Source of the DNA: Parvibaculum sp039973015
GTDB lineage: Bacteria > Pseudomonadota > Alphaproteobacteria > Parvibaculales > Parvibaculaceae
DNA length: 64,000 nt
Reading direction: 5' to 3'
Assembly: GCF_039973015.1 (NCBI RefSeq)
Contig: NZ_JBDWLT010000009.1
Coordinates: forward strand, 186,001-250,000
The notes beneath the pieces are model-generated. The model had not been told where the DNA came from, made no database searches, and worked only from the letters and a program-made list of their open reading frames with translations. The position numbers and the translations under genes are program-made. Positions 33,618 through 42,106 of the stretch are shown here, piece by piece; the stretch's first letter is position 1; the number at the start of each line of letters is the position of its first letter.

Positions 33618-34523
33618 ATGAACATGCAGAGCGTGAAGGCGAACGGTATCGCCATCAATTACGAGGATCGCGGCCCGGCAGACGGGACGCCCATCCTCTT
33701 CGTCAATGGTTACAGCTCCACCATGCTGAGCTGGCCGGAAGAGCTGATGGACGGGCTCCGCGACAAGGGCTTCCGCGTCATCCGCTATGACAATCGCGAT
33801 GTCGGCAAATCGGAAAAGCTGAAAGGCCTCCCGCAGATTTCCGATGTCGCCAGGGCGGTGCGCGAAGGCAGGGAGCCTGCCATTCCCTACCGGCTTGCCG
33901 ACATGGCCGCCGATGGAATCGGCCTTCTGGATGCGCTGGGGATCGGCCGGGCGCATATCATGGGCATTTCGATGGGCGGCATGATCGTGCAGCGCATGGC
34001 GATCCATCATCCCGAGCGGCTTCTCTCCGTCACCTCGGTCATGTCGACCACCGGCAATCCCGATCTGCCGAAGGCGAGCGACGAGGCGATGAAGGCGTTG
34101 CAGGCGCAGCCGTCTTCCGAGGAGCGCGAGGATGTCATCCGCCATCGCATGAAGGGCCGCCGCGTCTATCAGAGCCCGGCCTACCCGATGACGGATGAGG
34201 CGCTTTACGAGCGTTGCGCGCGCGAATTCGACCACATGTACTATCCCGAAGGCGCGATCCGGCAATATGCCGCCATCGTCGGCGATGGCAGCCGCGTGGA
34301 TGAATTGAAACAAGTGAGCGTGCCCTTCCTCGTCATCCACGGCGATGCCGATCCGCTTGTTCCGCCGTCCGGCGGTGAGGACACGGCGAAGTCTGTCCCC
34401 GGCGCGAAGCATGTCGTGATCGAAGGCATGGGCCATGACCTGCCGGTCGAGCTTTGCGGGCAATATGTCGACCTCATCGCGAGCCACGCCCGCGCGGCGG
34501 AGCGCCAGCAGGCGGCGGAGTAA
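33618..34523 (+). CDS. Alpha/beta hydrolase, paralogue 2 of 3
   Basis: A 301-residue alpha/beta hydrolase collinear with the preceding gene. The elbow is GISMGG with Ser118, the acid lies in VIHGDADPLVPP, and the histidine is in GMGHDLP. It differs from paralogue 1 in the cap region (about 125-215), where substrate specificity usually resides. Only a few bases separate it from the previous stop, so translation is probably coupled. A dispersed palindromic repeat begins about 20 bases after its stop. Confidence 0.88.
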   Translation: MNMQSVKANGIAINYEDRGPADGTPILFVNGYSSTMLSWPEELMDGLRDKGFRVIRYDNRDVGKSEKLKGLPQISDVARAVREGREPAIPYRLADMAADGIGLLDALGIGRAHIMGISMGGMIVQRMAIHHPERLLSVTSVMSTTGNPDLPKASDEAMKALQAQPSSEEREDVIRHRMKGRRVYQSPAYPMTDEALYERCAREFDHMYYPEGAIRQYAAIVGDGSRVDELKQVSVPFLVIHGDADPLVPPSGGEDTAKSVPGAKHVVIEGMGHDLPVELCGQYVDLIASHARAAERQQAAE

Positions 34524-34541
34524 ACTTCGCGGCAGCTTTTC

Positions 34542-34683
34542 TCACCCGCCCCTGGGGGCGGGTCGAGAAATTCGAGCATGCGGAGAATTTCTCGGGGCGG
34601 GGGTGCGGTGATGTCCAGCCTCCGCCCCGAAATTCATTTCGTTCTCACTTCACGAATTTCGACCCTGCCCGAGGGGAGGGTGG
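34542..34683. repeat. Dispersed composite palindrome, copy 1
   Basis: A 142-bp element with GGGGCGGGTCGAGAAATTCG near its left end, an inner pair around GAATTTCTCGGGGCGGGGG and CCGCCCCGAAATTC, and a right end GAATTTCGACCCT...GGGGAGGGTGG. It is closely matched by a second copy at 36861-37002. The order of modules is the same in both, with a variable centre. It lies between paralogue 2 and the DJ-1-like gene. Confidence 0.85.
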
Positions 34684-34841
34684 CACGTGAGCGTTGTGCT
34701 GGCAGGCATTATGCGAAACTGCACCCTTTATCGATGGAACGGGTTTTTCTCCGTCTCGTTAAACCTATCTCAGGAGGGAAGGGGGCTTTCGCGTTTCGCG
34801 TAGCTCGCGAGACGCTTTCCGAAGAAGAAAGGAGAGCGGAG

Positions 34842-35558
34842 ATGGCGAAACAACGCATTGCAATCGTTGCAACTTCCCACGGCAAGCTCGGCGATACGGG
34901 CGACAAGACCGGGTTCCACTACGAAGAGCTGACGACGCCCTATTATGTCTTCGCCGATAACGGCGCGGAGGTGACGCTCGGTTCCATTCAGGGCGGCGAG
35001 CCGCCGGCCGATCCCGGCAGCCTCCCCGACAAGGAAGAAGAGCGGGCCGCTTCCGTTCGCCGCTTCCTTGACGATGCAGAGGCCGTGAAGGCGCTCAACA
35101 ACACGGTGCCCGTCGCCGAACTCAACGCCAAGGATTTCGACGCGGTCTATCTGCCCGGCGGTCACGGCACCATGTGGGACATGCCGGAGAACGACGCGCT
35201 GATCCGCCTCGTCTCCGAAGTCTATGACAAGGGCGGTGTGGTCGGCGCGGTCTGCCACGGGCCCGCCGGGCTTCTCGGCGCGCATGACGCCGACGGTGCG
35301 CCGCTGGTGAAGGACCGTCTCGTCAACTGCTTCACCGACGAGGAAGAAAAGAAGGCCGGCAAGGACAAGGTCGTGCCCTTCCTGCTCGAGACGGAACTTC
35401 GCGGCCTCGGCGCGCGCTTCGAAAAGTCTCCGCCTTTCGAGGAGAAGGTCATTCGCGATGGCCGTCTCGTCACGGGTCAGAACCCCGCCTCGGCGCAAGG
35501 TGTCGCCAAGGGCATGCTCATGGCGCTTCATGCGCTCCAGAGCAAGGCGGCGGAGTAA
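34842..35558 (+). CDS. DJ-1/PfpI-family class I glutamine-amidotransferase-like protein (Hsp31-like)
   Basis: A 238-residue DJ-1/PfpI-superfamily protein of the Hsp31/YDR533C-like group. The nucleophile elbow AVCHGPAGLL places Cys138 with the adjacent His139, and a glutamate near residue 29 (HYEEL segment) matches the usual acid. Members show glyoxalase III, deglycase or chaperone activity, and glyoxalase III is the best-supported for this group. GGAGAGCGGAG precedes the ATG at 34842; the open frame upstream runs through the repeat and is not coding. It is flanked on both sides by palindromic repeats, so it may be a separate transcript. Confidence 0.88.
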   Translation: MAKQRIAIVATSHGKLGDTGDKTGFHYEELTTPYYVFADNGAEVTLGSIQGGEPPADPGSLPDKEEERAASVRRFLDDAEAVKALNNTVPVAELNAKDFDAVYLPGGHGTMWDMPENDALIRLVSEVYDKGGVVGAVCHGPAGLLGAHDADGAPLVKDRLVNCFTDEEEKKAGKDKVVPFLLETELRGLGARFEKSPPFEEKVIRDGRLVTGQNPASAQGVAKGMLMALHALQSKAAE

Positions 35559-35563
35559 GACGA

Positions 35564-35662
35564 CCCCTCACCCGATCCTCGCTATCGCTCGGATCACCCT
35601 CTCCCCACAGGGGAGAGGGAAGGGGCCCACCGCCGCGTAGCGGTGGTGGGAAGGGTGAGGGG
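35564..35662. repeat. Dispersed multi-hairpin element flanked by CCCCTCACCC/GGGTGAGGGG
   Basis: Outer arms CCCCTCACCC (35564-35573) and GGGTGAGGGG (35653-35662) enclose three nested hairpins: GATCCTC/TCGGATC, CCCTCTCCCC/GGGGAGAGGG and CCCACCGC/GCGGTGGTGGG. This architecture is known from intergenic repeats in many proteobacterial genomes. It begins 6 bases after the DJ-1-like stop. Confidence 0.8.
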
Positions 35663-35735
35663 GCACCTTGGCACCGCGTTCCCGAATCCCCATACTCTTC
35701 AAAGGGAGGATGTGCGGTAACGGAGCGTCCGGCGC

Positions 35736-36818
35736 ATGCCCAAAGCCCAAGCCAATGGAATCGAGATCGAATATGAGAGCTTCGGTTCCGAAAAGGACGA
35801 GACGATCCTCCTGATCATGGGGCTCGGGGCGCAGCTCACCCAGTGGCCCATCGAGCTTTGCCGCGATCTTGCCGCGCGCGGCTACCGCGTCATCCGCTTC
35901 GACAATCGCGATTGCGGCCTCTCCACCCATATAGAGCGCGGCCGGGCGCTGGTCTGGCCGGATGCCGTCCTTTCGCTGATGCAGGGCAAGTCCGCCTTCG
36001 TTCCCTATACGCTTGGCGATATGGCGGCGGATGCGGTGGGGCTTCTCGACGCGCTCCATATAGAGCGCGCGCATATTGCCGGGGCGTCGATGGGCGGCAT
36101 GATCGCGCAGCATGTCGCCTTCGATTTTCCCGAGCGCACGCTTTCCCTCATCTCCATCATGTCGAGTTCGGGCAATCCGATGCTCCCGCCCGCGCGGCCC
36201 CGCGTCTATTCGCTGTTCCTGTCGCCCGCGCCGCCCGCGCATGACACGCAGGCCATCGTCGCGCGCGGCGTGAAGACCTATGAAATTCTGGGCTCGCCCG
36301 GTTTTCCGACGGACCGCGAAACCTTGCGCGAATGGGTCACGCGCGATGCGGCGCGCGCCTATTATCCGGCGGGCGTCATGCGGCAGATGGCGGCGGTGAT
36401 GGCGGATGGCGACCGGCGCGCGAAACTTCGCACCATCGCCGTGCCTGCGGCCGTCATTCATGGCGAGGACGATCCGCTGGTGCCCGTCGCGGCGGGGCTC
36501 GACACGGCGGCGAATATTCCCGGCAGCGAGCTTCGCGTCATGCAGGGCATGGGGCATGAGATGCCGCTGCCGCTTCTTCCCGCGATTGCGGATGCCATTG
36601 TCGAGACGGCGGAGCGTGCGACGGGCCGGAAGCATCCGGTGGAAAGACCCGCGCCGCTTTCCGAGCCCGCCTTCGTGCAGCCGGTCATTGCCGATGCGCC
36701 GCCCGTCGCTCTCGCGCCCGATGCCGAAGCGCCTGTCTTCGATACGCCGCAAAAGGAAACGCGCCTCCGTCAGTGGTGGACGAAGGCGCGGTTGTTCATT
36801 TCCAGATTTAAAAACTGA
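35736..36818 (+). CDS. Alpha/beta hydrolase, paralogue 3 of 3, with C-terminal extension
   Basis: A 360-residue alpha/beta hydrolase. Residues 1-295 follow paralogues 1 and 2: GASMGG with Ser118, VIHGEDDPLVP for the acid, GMGHEMP for the histidine. The last 60 residues are extra: a Pro/Ala-rich linker, then a basic amphipathic segment (RLRQWWTKARLFISRFKN) that could bind a membrane or partner. GGAG lies about 11 bases before the ATG. It is separated from the other two copies by the DJ-1-like gene and two repeat elements. Confidence 0.87.
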   Translation: MPKAQANGIEIEYESFGSEKDETILLIMGLGAQLTQWPIELCRDLAARGYRVIRFDNRDCGLSTHIERGRALVWPDAVLSLMQGKSAFVPYTLGDMAADAVGLLDALHIERAHIAGASMGGMIAQHVAFDFPERTLSLISIMSSSGNPMLPPARPRVYSLFLSPAPPAHDTQAIVARGVKTYEILGSPGFPTDRETLREWVTRDAARAYYPAGVMRQMAAVMADGDRRAKLRTIAVPAAVIHGEDDPLVPVAAGLDTAANIPGSELRVMQGMGHEMPLPLLPAIADAIVETAERATGRKHPVERPAPLSEPAFVQPVIADAPPVALAPDAEAPVFDTPQKETRLRQWWTKARLFISRFKN

Positions 36819-36860
36819 GTGTCATCCCAGCGAAATTTGCCACATGCGATGACTTACTTC

Positions 36861-37002
36861 CCACCCGCCCTTGGGGGCGGGTCGAGAAATTCGAGCATAC
36901 GAAGAATTTCTCGGGGCGGGGGAAATAGCGGCGGACAGCCCCCGCCCCGAAATCAGGTCGTTGCACTTCCCTGATTTCGACCCTCCCCGAGGGGAGGGTG
37001 GG
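36861..37002. repeat. Dispersed composite palindrome, copy 2
   Basis: Second copy of the 142-bp element at 34542-34683, with the same module order: CACCCGCCC...GGGCGGGTCGAGAAATTCGAGCAT, then GAAGAATTTCTCGGGGCGGGGG, a variable centre, CCCGCCCCGAAAT, and TTTCGACCCT...GGGGAGGGTGGG. Just before it (36819-36850) is a decayed fragment of the GTGTCATCCC-type repeat seen at 39833. Confidence 0.85.
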
Positions 37003-37021
37003 ATGAGAAACCTTTCCAGCC

Positions 37022-37789
37022 TCAAACCTCCGCCGAGCCGCCATCGACCGGGATGGTTGCGCCGGTCGTATAGGCGGAAGCGCGCGAGGCGAGGAAGATC
37101 GCCACGCCCGCCGCGTCTTCCGGCGTGCCGATGCGGCCAAGCGGGTTGCCCGCCTTGATCGCATCGCCGAATGTTTCCAGCGTCGCCTTCATCATCTGGC
37201 TCGGGAAGGGGCCGGGCGCAATCGCGTTCACGAGGATATGCTCGCGCGCAAGCCGCTTGGCGAGATGCCGCGTCAGCATGATGACGCCCGCCTTGGACGA
37301 GGAATAGGCATAGGTTTCGAGGTCCGGCGGCTCGATGCCGTTGATGCTCGCTGTGTTGATGATGCGCGCCGGGTTTTCCGCACTCGCGGCCTTGCGCAAC
37401 ATCGGCAGCATCTTCTGCGTCAGGAAGAACACGCCCTTCAGGTTGATGTTCTGCACCTTGTCCCAGCCGCTCTCCGTGTATTCGTCGATGGGCTCGCCCC
37501 AGGCCGCGCCCGCATTGTTGATGAGCACGTCGAGCTTCGGCTCGCGTTTGCCGAGTTCGGCGGCGATGCCCGCAATCCCTTCCTGTGTGCCGAGGTCGAA
37601 GGGCAGCGAAATGCAGGTGCCCTTCTTCGAGAGTTCTTCGGCCAGTTCGTTGCAGGCCTGCGCCTTGCGCGCGGTGATATAGACCTTCGCGCCGTTTTCC
37701 ACGAAGCCGGTCGCGATCATCTCGCCGATGCCGCGCGAGCCGCCGGTGATGAGGACCGTCTTGCCCTCGACGCTGAAGAGATTTTTCAT
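37022..37789 (-). CDS. Short-chain dehydrogenase/reductase (SDR, classical)
   Basis: A 255-residue classical SDR. TGGSRGIG (15-22), NNAG (91-94), serine near 148 and YxxxK with Y162 and K166 are all intact. Arg41 after the second strand favours NADP(H). The C-terminal IPVDGGSAEV is standard. AGGGGAAA precedes the ATG. It resembles rhamnolipid/3-oxoacyl-reductase-like SDRs, but substrate cannot be assigned. It is alone on its strand between hydrolase 3 and the acyl-CoA dehydrogenase, and could be read together with the latter if the intervening terminator leaks. Confidence 0.88.
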   Translation of the reverse strand: MKNLFSVEGKTVLITGGSRGIGEMIATGFVENGAKVYITARKAQACNELAEELSKKGTCISLPFDLGTQEGIAGIAAELGKREPKLDVLINNAGAAWGEPIDEYTESGWDKVQNINLKGVFFLTQKMLPMLRKAASAENPARIINTASINGIEPPDLETYAYSSSKAGVIMLTRHLAKRLAREHILVNAIAPGPFPSQMMKATLETFGDAIKAGNPLGRIGTPEDAAGVAIFLASRASAYTTGATIPVDGGSAEV

Positions 37790-37859
37790 ATGCGTTTCCC
37801 CTGACGGATAGCGATTTTCATATGCCGCGAAAGCTATATGACGCAGGGGAAGGGCGCAA

Positions 37860-37903
37860 AAACAAAAAGGGCGCCCCCAGAATCACAATGGCGAAGCGCC
37901 CTT
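37860..37903 (-). terminator. Rho-independent terminator of the acyl-CoA dehydrogenase gene
   Basis: Reading on the reverse strand, AAGGGCGC (37903-37896) pairs with GCGCCCTT (37874-37867) over a 21-base loop and is followed by TTTTTGTTTTT. It stands 24 bases after the stop of the upstream acyl-CoA dehydrogenase gene. Confidence 0.6.
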
Positions 37904-37926
37904 CCTGCATTCAGTGATGCGAAGCC

Positions 37927-39777
37927 TCAGAAGGCGGCGGCGTCGAGCTCCATGAAGCCTTCCGCGCCCATCTTCGAGCGTTCGAGCCAGCCGCTCGTCA
38001 GCGGCATTTCGCGCTCCATCCAGTAGCGCGCCAGCGTCAGCTTGCGCTTGTAGAACGCCGTGTTGCCTTCGCCTGCCTTGATCTTCGCGAGCGAGACCTT
38101 CGCCATCTGCGCCCACATCCAGCCAAGCGCGACCGTGCCGAAAATATTCAGCATGTCGTAGGAGGCCGCGCCCGCATTGTCGTAGTTCTTCGGAGCGTTC
38201 TCCATCAGCCAGCCCGCCGCCTCGCCGAGGCGCTTGTAGCCCGCGTTGAGCGGCTCGATGAAGGGCTTCATCTCGGCGTCGTTCTCGTTTTCCTTGATGA
38301 ACTCTTCCACCTTCGCGAAGAAGGTCATGGTCGCGCGGCCGCCCTTCGCCGTCATCTTGCGGCCCACAAGGTCGAGCGCCTGAATGCCGTTCGCGCCCTC
38401 ATAGACCTGGTTGATGCGCGCATCGCGCACGAACTGCTCCATGCCGTGGTCGCGCACATAGCCGTGCCCGCCGAAGACCTGCATCGAGTCGTTCGCCGCC
38501 TGGAAGCCGCGGTCGGTGAAAAAGGCCTTGATGACAGGCGTCATGAGCTGCGCGAGATCGGCGGCCTCTTCGCGTTCCTTCTCGTCCTTGCCGAAAATCT
38601 GCAGCGAGAACAGCATGGAGACATACATGGCGAGCGCGCGCGCGCCTTCCACGAAGGAGCGCGACGACAGAAGCAGGCGGCGCACATCCGGGAACACCAT
38701 GATCGGGTCCGCCGGGCCGTCCGGGTTCTTCGCGCCCGTCAGCGCGCGCCCCGCAAGGCGCTCGTTCGCGTAAGTAACGCCGTTCTGATAGGCGACTTCG
38801 CCAATCGCGATGCCCTGAATGCCGACGCCCATGCGCGCGCCGTTCATCATGCCGAACATGCCGGCCATGCCCGCCGACTTCGACTTCTTGACCTCGCCGG
38901 TCTCCGTCTTCTTTTCCGGCGGGCGGCCGCCGAGGCGATAGGCGACGGCGTCGTCGAAATTCAGCACGGCGGTGGCGTTGCCCTTGATGCCCATCTTCTT
39001 TTCGATGGAGCCGCAGGTCACGCCGTTCCGGTCGGTGATCTTGCCGGTCTCCTTGTCGACCAGCATCTTCGGCACCATGAAGAAGTTCACCGTCGAGAGA
39101 TCGTTGGCGAGCTTGCCGTCCTCGTCCGGCACTTTCGCGATCACCATGTGGATGATGTTGTCTGTCATGTCGTGGTCGCCGCCCGAGATGAAGATCTTCG
39201 TGCCGGTGATGCGATAGGTGCCGTCTTCCTGCTCCACGGCCTTGGTCTTCATCAGCTTCAGGTCCGTGCCGCAATGGGGCTCGGTCAGGCACATGGTGCC
39301 GGTCCATTCGCCGGAGATCATCTTCTTGGCGACATGTTCCTTCATCCAGGGCTCGCCCGTCGCCCAGAGCGCCGAGTAAGCCGCCGTCGTCAGGCCCGGA
39401 TACATGGAGAAGGCCTGGTTCGCCGACATGCCCATTTCGGTGAAGGCGAAGGTGATGACGGAGGGCAGCCCCGCGCCGCCGGCTTCTTCCGGCGCGCCGA
39501 GGCGGTTCCAGCCGTCCTCGCAATATTTCTGGAAAGCTTCCTTGAAGCCGGGCGGCGTGCGCACGACGCCGTTCTCCAGCACGCAGCCATGCTCGTCGCC
39601 CACCTGGTTCAGCGGCTGCAGCACGTCCTCGCAGAACTTCGCGCCGCCTTCGAGGATCGCCTGCGTCATGTCCGGCGTCAGGTCGCCAAAGCCCGGCACC
39701 TCGCCGCGTTTGTCGATTTCGAGAAGCTCGTGGAACAGGAACATGAAGTCTTCCACGGGGGCCTTGTAGCTCGGCAT
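37927..39777 (-). CDS. Acyl-CoA dehydrogenase, long form (about 600 aa, DmdC/FadE-like)
   Basis: A 616-residue acyl-CoA dehydrogenase with the extended C-terminal domain that marks the group including 3-methylmercaptopropionyl-CoA dehydrogenase. The CLTEPHCGTDL segment near 158 and GTKIFISGGDHD near 192 form the FAD/substrate site. YEGANGIQALDLVGRK (about 472-487) contains the usual catalytic glutamate position, and VFGGHGYVRDHG lies near 441. A Lys/Glu-rich insert lies around 287-300. AAAGGAG precedes the ATG. It performs the first step of beta-oxidation on an unknown acyl-CoA. It ends with its own terminator. Confidence 0.9.
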   Translation of the reverse strand: MPSYKAPVEDFMFLFHELLEIDKRGEVPGFGDLTPDMTQAILEGGAKFCEDVLQPLNQVGDEHGCVLENGVVRTPPGFKEAFQKYCEDGWNRLGAPEEAGGAGLPSVITFAFTEMGMSANQAFSMYPGLTTAAYSALWATGEPWMKEHVAKKMISGEWTGTMCLTEPHCGTDLKLMKTKAVEQEDGTYRITGTKIFISGGDHDMTDNIIHMVIAKVPDEDGKLANDLSTVNFFMVPKMLVDKETGKITDRNGVTCGSIEKKMGIKGNATAVLNFDDAVAYRLGGRPPEKKTETGEVKKSKSAGMAGMFGMMNGARMGVGIQGIAIGEVAYQNGVTYANERLAGRALTGAKNPDGPADPIMVFPDVRRLLLSSRSFVEGARALAMYVSMLFSLQIFGKDEKEREEAADLAQLMTPVIKAFFTDRGFQAANDSMQVFGGHGYVRDHGMEQFVRDARINQVYEGANGIQALDLVGRKMTAKGGRATMTFFAKVEEFIKENENDAEMKPFIEPLNAGYKRLGEAAGWLMENAPKNYDNAGAASYDMLNIFGTVALGWMWAQMAKVSLAKIKAGEGNTAFYKRKLTLARYWMEREMPLTSGWLERSKMGAEGFMELDAAAF

Positions 39778-39832
39778 GGGCGCGCTCCTTTGGGGTCGGC
39801 GTTTGTTATTGAAACTCGGGCTCGTCTCTAGA

Positions 39833-40026
39833 GTTCAGTGTCATCCCGGGGCCCTCTTCAAAATAAAGAAGGTCCCGGTGTCCACCAAAAATTCAGTGTC
39901 ATCCCGGCGAAAGCCGGGACCCAATCCACGTTGCCGTTGGCTCCGCATCCGAGGCTCCGGCACCGCGATTCACAACCCTCCGGTGTCACCCCGCCCCCTT
40001 CAAAACAAGGAGAAGCCGGAATCCAT
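39833..40026. repeat. Cluster of three degenerate REP-like units
   Basis: Three related modules lie in the 436-bp gap. One at 39833-39884 has GTTCAGTGTCATCCCGGGGCC...GGTCCCGGTGTCCA. A second at 39891-39930 has ATTCAGTGTCATCCCGGCGAAAGCCGGGACCCA with a perfect CCCGGC/GCCGGG hairpin. A third at 39978-40026 has CGGTGTCACCCCG...GCCGGAATCCA. The CCCGGCGAAAGCCGGGA hairpin is widespread in Proteobacteria. No gene is seen in the rest of the gap (39778-40213). Confidence 0.75.
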
Positions 40027-40213
40027 GGGCCTTTCGGCAAGTTCCGGGGCTGGCCCGGCACTGCCAGACGCCACGAGAGAAAGGGCTTAAGCCCCCGCCG
40101 CCGCTGCGTCAATCTTGACCGCATGACGCTTACCCGGGCCGCTTTCCGCTGCCTTCAATTTTGTCAGTAAACGCGCCGGAATATGGCGGAAAAGGAGGGA
40201 GATGTCGAGGGGG

Positions 40214-41758
40214 TCAAATATCGATGCTGTCCCACCAGGGCCATACCTCGCCTATTCGGTCTCGGAAGGGGTAGAGCCGCCGTTCTGTTCTATTCGGAGC
40301 GATCTCTCTGTGTACTCCCGACAGTTGCCAGCCGTCGAAATCCTTGCGGGAAGCTGCCTGAATGGCGTCAAAAAAAGACCGCTCCGTCGCATCCAAAAGC
40401 GTGAACTCAAGTTCTTCAATGGGGCAAAAAATAATCGGGATGTGGTCGGCGCTGGTAATGTCCGGATCTTTCTCGGCGCATATTCTTCTGGCGATCTGCA
40501 ACACATCTTCCTTCATGGGTCTTGCCATAGAAAGCCACGGGTCGAGGGTTAGAACCACTCCTTTTGCGTCCGTGTTTATGCTGGATGTTGGAAGAATTCC
40601 TCTCCTGTGGTGCGAGACAAATTTCCAAATTTGAAAGACGCCCTTCGCAATCTCTTCATATCCCCGAGCGGCATCCACTACCGGGTTTTCTGAGAACCGC
40701 GCCTCGTAGCTCATGCGAGTCGCTTTGCACTCAAAAATTAGAGAGATGCCAGCGTGATCGCTCACCATTACATCGGGGCTATTGGACGGAAACCCCTTTC
40801 GTAGAGAGTACTCATAGCTCTGATTCACTTCATAGGACGGCAACATCTCTGTTAGGAGTTCGTAACTGTAGCATTCGTATCTGGATGCTATTTCATTTCG
40901 AATGTCGCTGCCGCCTTTGATCATGTCGTAGAACAGCCCGGTCGTACTCCGCAGTACGAGTAGCTCTACTAGCGGCGCAAGCGCGTGCCGATTGTGCAAA
41001 TCAAATGATATGCAGGGGTACTCACGAAGTAGACTACGTTTGTAGCTTACGTGTCCAGGTGGAGAACGAAGAGTACGCGCTTTGTCGCGTGCTGCCGGAT
41101 GAGGAATGGTGATCAGGTCGAATGTAGCGTCTAAGGCTTCTTTCGAAATTCCAATGGACTCCATCCCGCCTGTATTGTGAATAATCGGGTTCTTCTCGTA
41201 TAGCGAACGCAACATTAAGCAGGCGAAAGAAAACTCGTTGACTGTAAGCTTATTCTTCTCCGCAAAGAACGCCTGCGCTTTTTGCCCTCCGTATATATAG
41301 CCACTTCGATATAGCCGCTGTGCATTTGCGCCGCGGCCTACTTGCCATTCAAGTTGTCGCTGTATGAGGCGGTGCATCTCCCTAAGCACATCGACGCGCT
41401 GTAGCGTCAGTCCATCCTCAGCGTCCTCCAGTTTTGTAAGTGCGTGGTTCACGCTAGCTATGGCTTCGAAAAATTGGCAGTTCAGTCTTCTATTTTTACC
41501 CTGCCGAATTTGCGCTTTAGGTTGGGCTAGCAGCTCATTGACGAGTGTCTCCAGCTTCCACGGATGCATTGCGTATTTAGAGCTTATGTCGGAAGTTGCA
41601 GCCTCGCTTGGGTACCTTAGGAAGCGACTTGCTTGGCCTTCACGTCCGGTCTGAAGCGCGGAGACGGCCCACACCATTAGCAGAAACTCTTTGTCGTCTG
41701 CGCAAGCGAGCAGTTCTCCTAACTTTCGTCTGTAAATGTCACGTCGGATTCGACTCAT
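40214..41758 (-). CDS. Uncharacterised protein with PD-(D/E)XK nuclease-like core
   Basis: A 514-residue protein of no family I recognise. Its C-terminal half contains the restriction-endonuclease-like pattern: a helix with Glu300 (YSYELL), P328-D329 in SPDVMVSD, E343-C-K345 in LIFECKA, and Q376-x-x-x-F380 (FQIWKF), which is the arrangement of PD-(D/E)XK nucleases including the RecB-type Qxxx(Y/F) element. The N-terminal 300 residues are mostly helical. Third-position GC is clearly lower than in flanking genes. It lies 46 bases downstream of a HigB-HigA pair on the same strand. The nuclease call is from motifs only. Confidence 0.65.
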   Translation of the reverse strand: MSRIRRDIYRRKLGELLACADDKEFLLMVWAVSALQTGREGQASRFLRYPSEAATSDISSKYAMHPWKLETLVNELLAQPKAQIRQGKNRRLNCQFFEAIASVNHALTKLEDAEDGLTLQRVDVLREMHRLIQRQLEWQVGRGANAQRLYRSGYIYGGQKAQAFFAEKNKLTVNEFSFACLMLRSLYEKNPIIHNTGGMESIGISKEALDATFDLITIPHPAARDKARTLRSPPGHVSYKRSLLREYPCISFDLHNRHALAPLVELLVLRSTTGLFYDMIKGGSDIRNEIASRYECYSYELLTEMLPSYEVNQSYEYSLRKGFPSNSPDVMVSDHAGISLIFECKATRMSYEARFSENPVVDAARGYEEIAKGVFQIWKFVSHHRRGILPTSSINTDAKGVVLTLDPWLSMARPMKEDVLQIARRICAEKDPDITSADHIPIIFCPIEELEFTLLDATERSFFDAIQAASRKDFDGWQLSGVHREIAPNRTERRLYPFRDRIGEVWPWWDSIDI

Positions 41759-41804
41759 CTCTTAATTCTTTAACAATGGTGACGAGGCGGAAAAGCCGTG
41801 TATT

Positions 41805-42104
41805 TCAAGCCGCCTTTTTCAGCCTCATCTCCACCTTCAGTCCCGCGCGGCAGGCGAGTTTCGTCAGCATGTCGAGGCTGAAGCTTTCGATCTGCCCCCG
41901 GAGCATGTTGTTGAGGCGCGGCTGCGAGATGCCGAGCCGTTTCGCGGCCTCCGCCTGCGTCACCTTCCATGATGCCACGCGGTCGCGCAGGGCGATCAGC
42001 AAGTCCGCGCGCAAGCGCATCGTCTCGGCTTCCGCCTCGTCCTTCGCGAGCGCCTGCCAGACGCTGTCATAAGCCTTTTCGGAGGCCTTGGGTTTCTCCG
42101 CCAT
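41805..42104 (-). CDS. HigA-type antitoxin, XRE-family helix-turn-helix
   Basis: A 99-residue DNA-binding protein. The XRE helix-turn-helix covers about residues 45-90 (KVTQAEAAKRLGISQPRLNNMLRG). The short N-terminal helix would contact the toxin, and the C-terminal MLTKLACRAGLKVEMRLKK is typical of the HigA/XRE antitoxin group that pairs with Gp49-like toxins. AAAGGAG is 6 bases ahead of the ATG at 42104, two bases after the toxin stop, so the pair is translationally coupled. It should repress the operon by binding the palindrome near 42467-42486 (inference). Confidence 0.85.
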   Translation of the reverse strand: MAEKPKASEKAYDSVWQALAKDEAEAETMRLRADLLIALRDRVASWKVTQAEAAKRLGISQPRLNNMLRGQIESFSLDMLTKLACRAGLKVEMRLKKAA

Positions 42105-42106
42105 AC

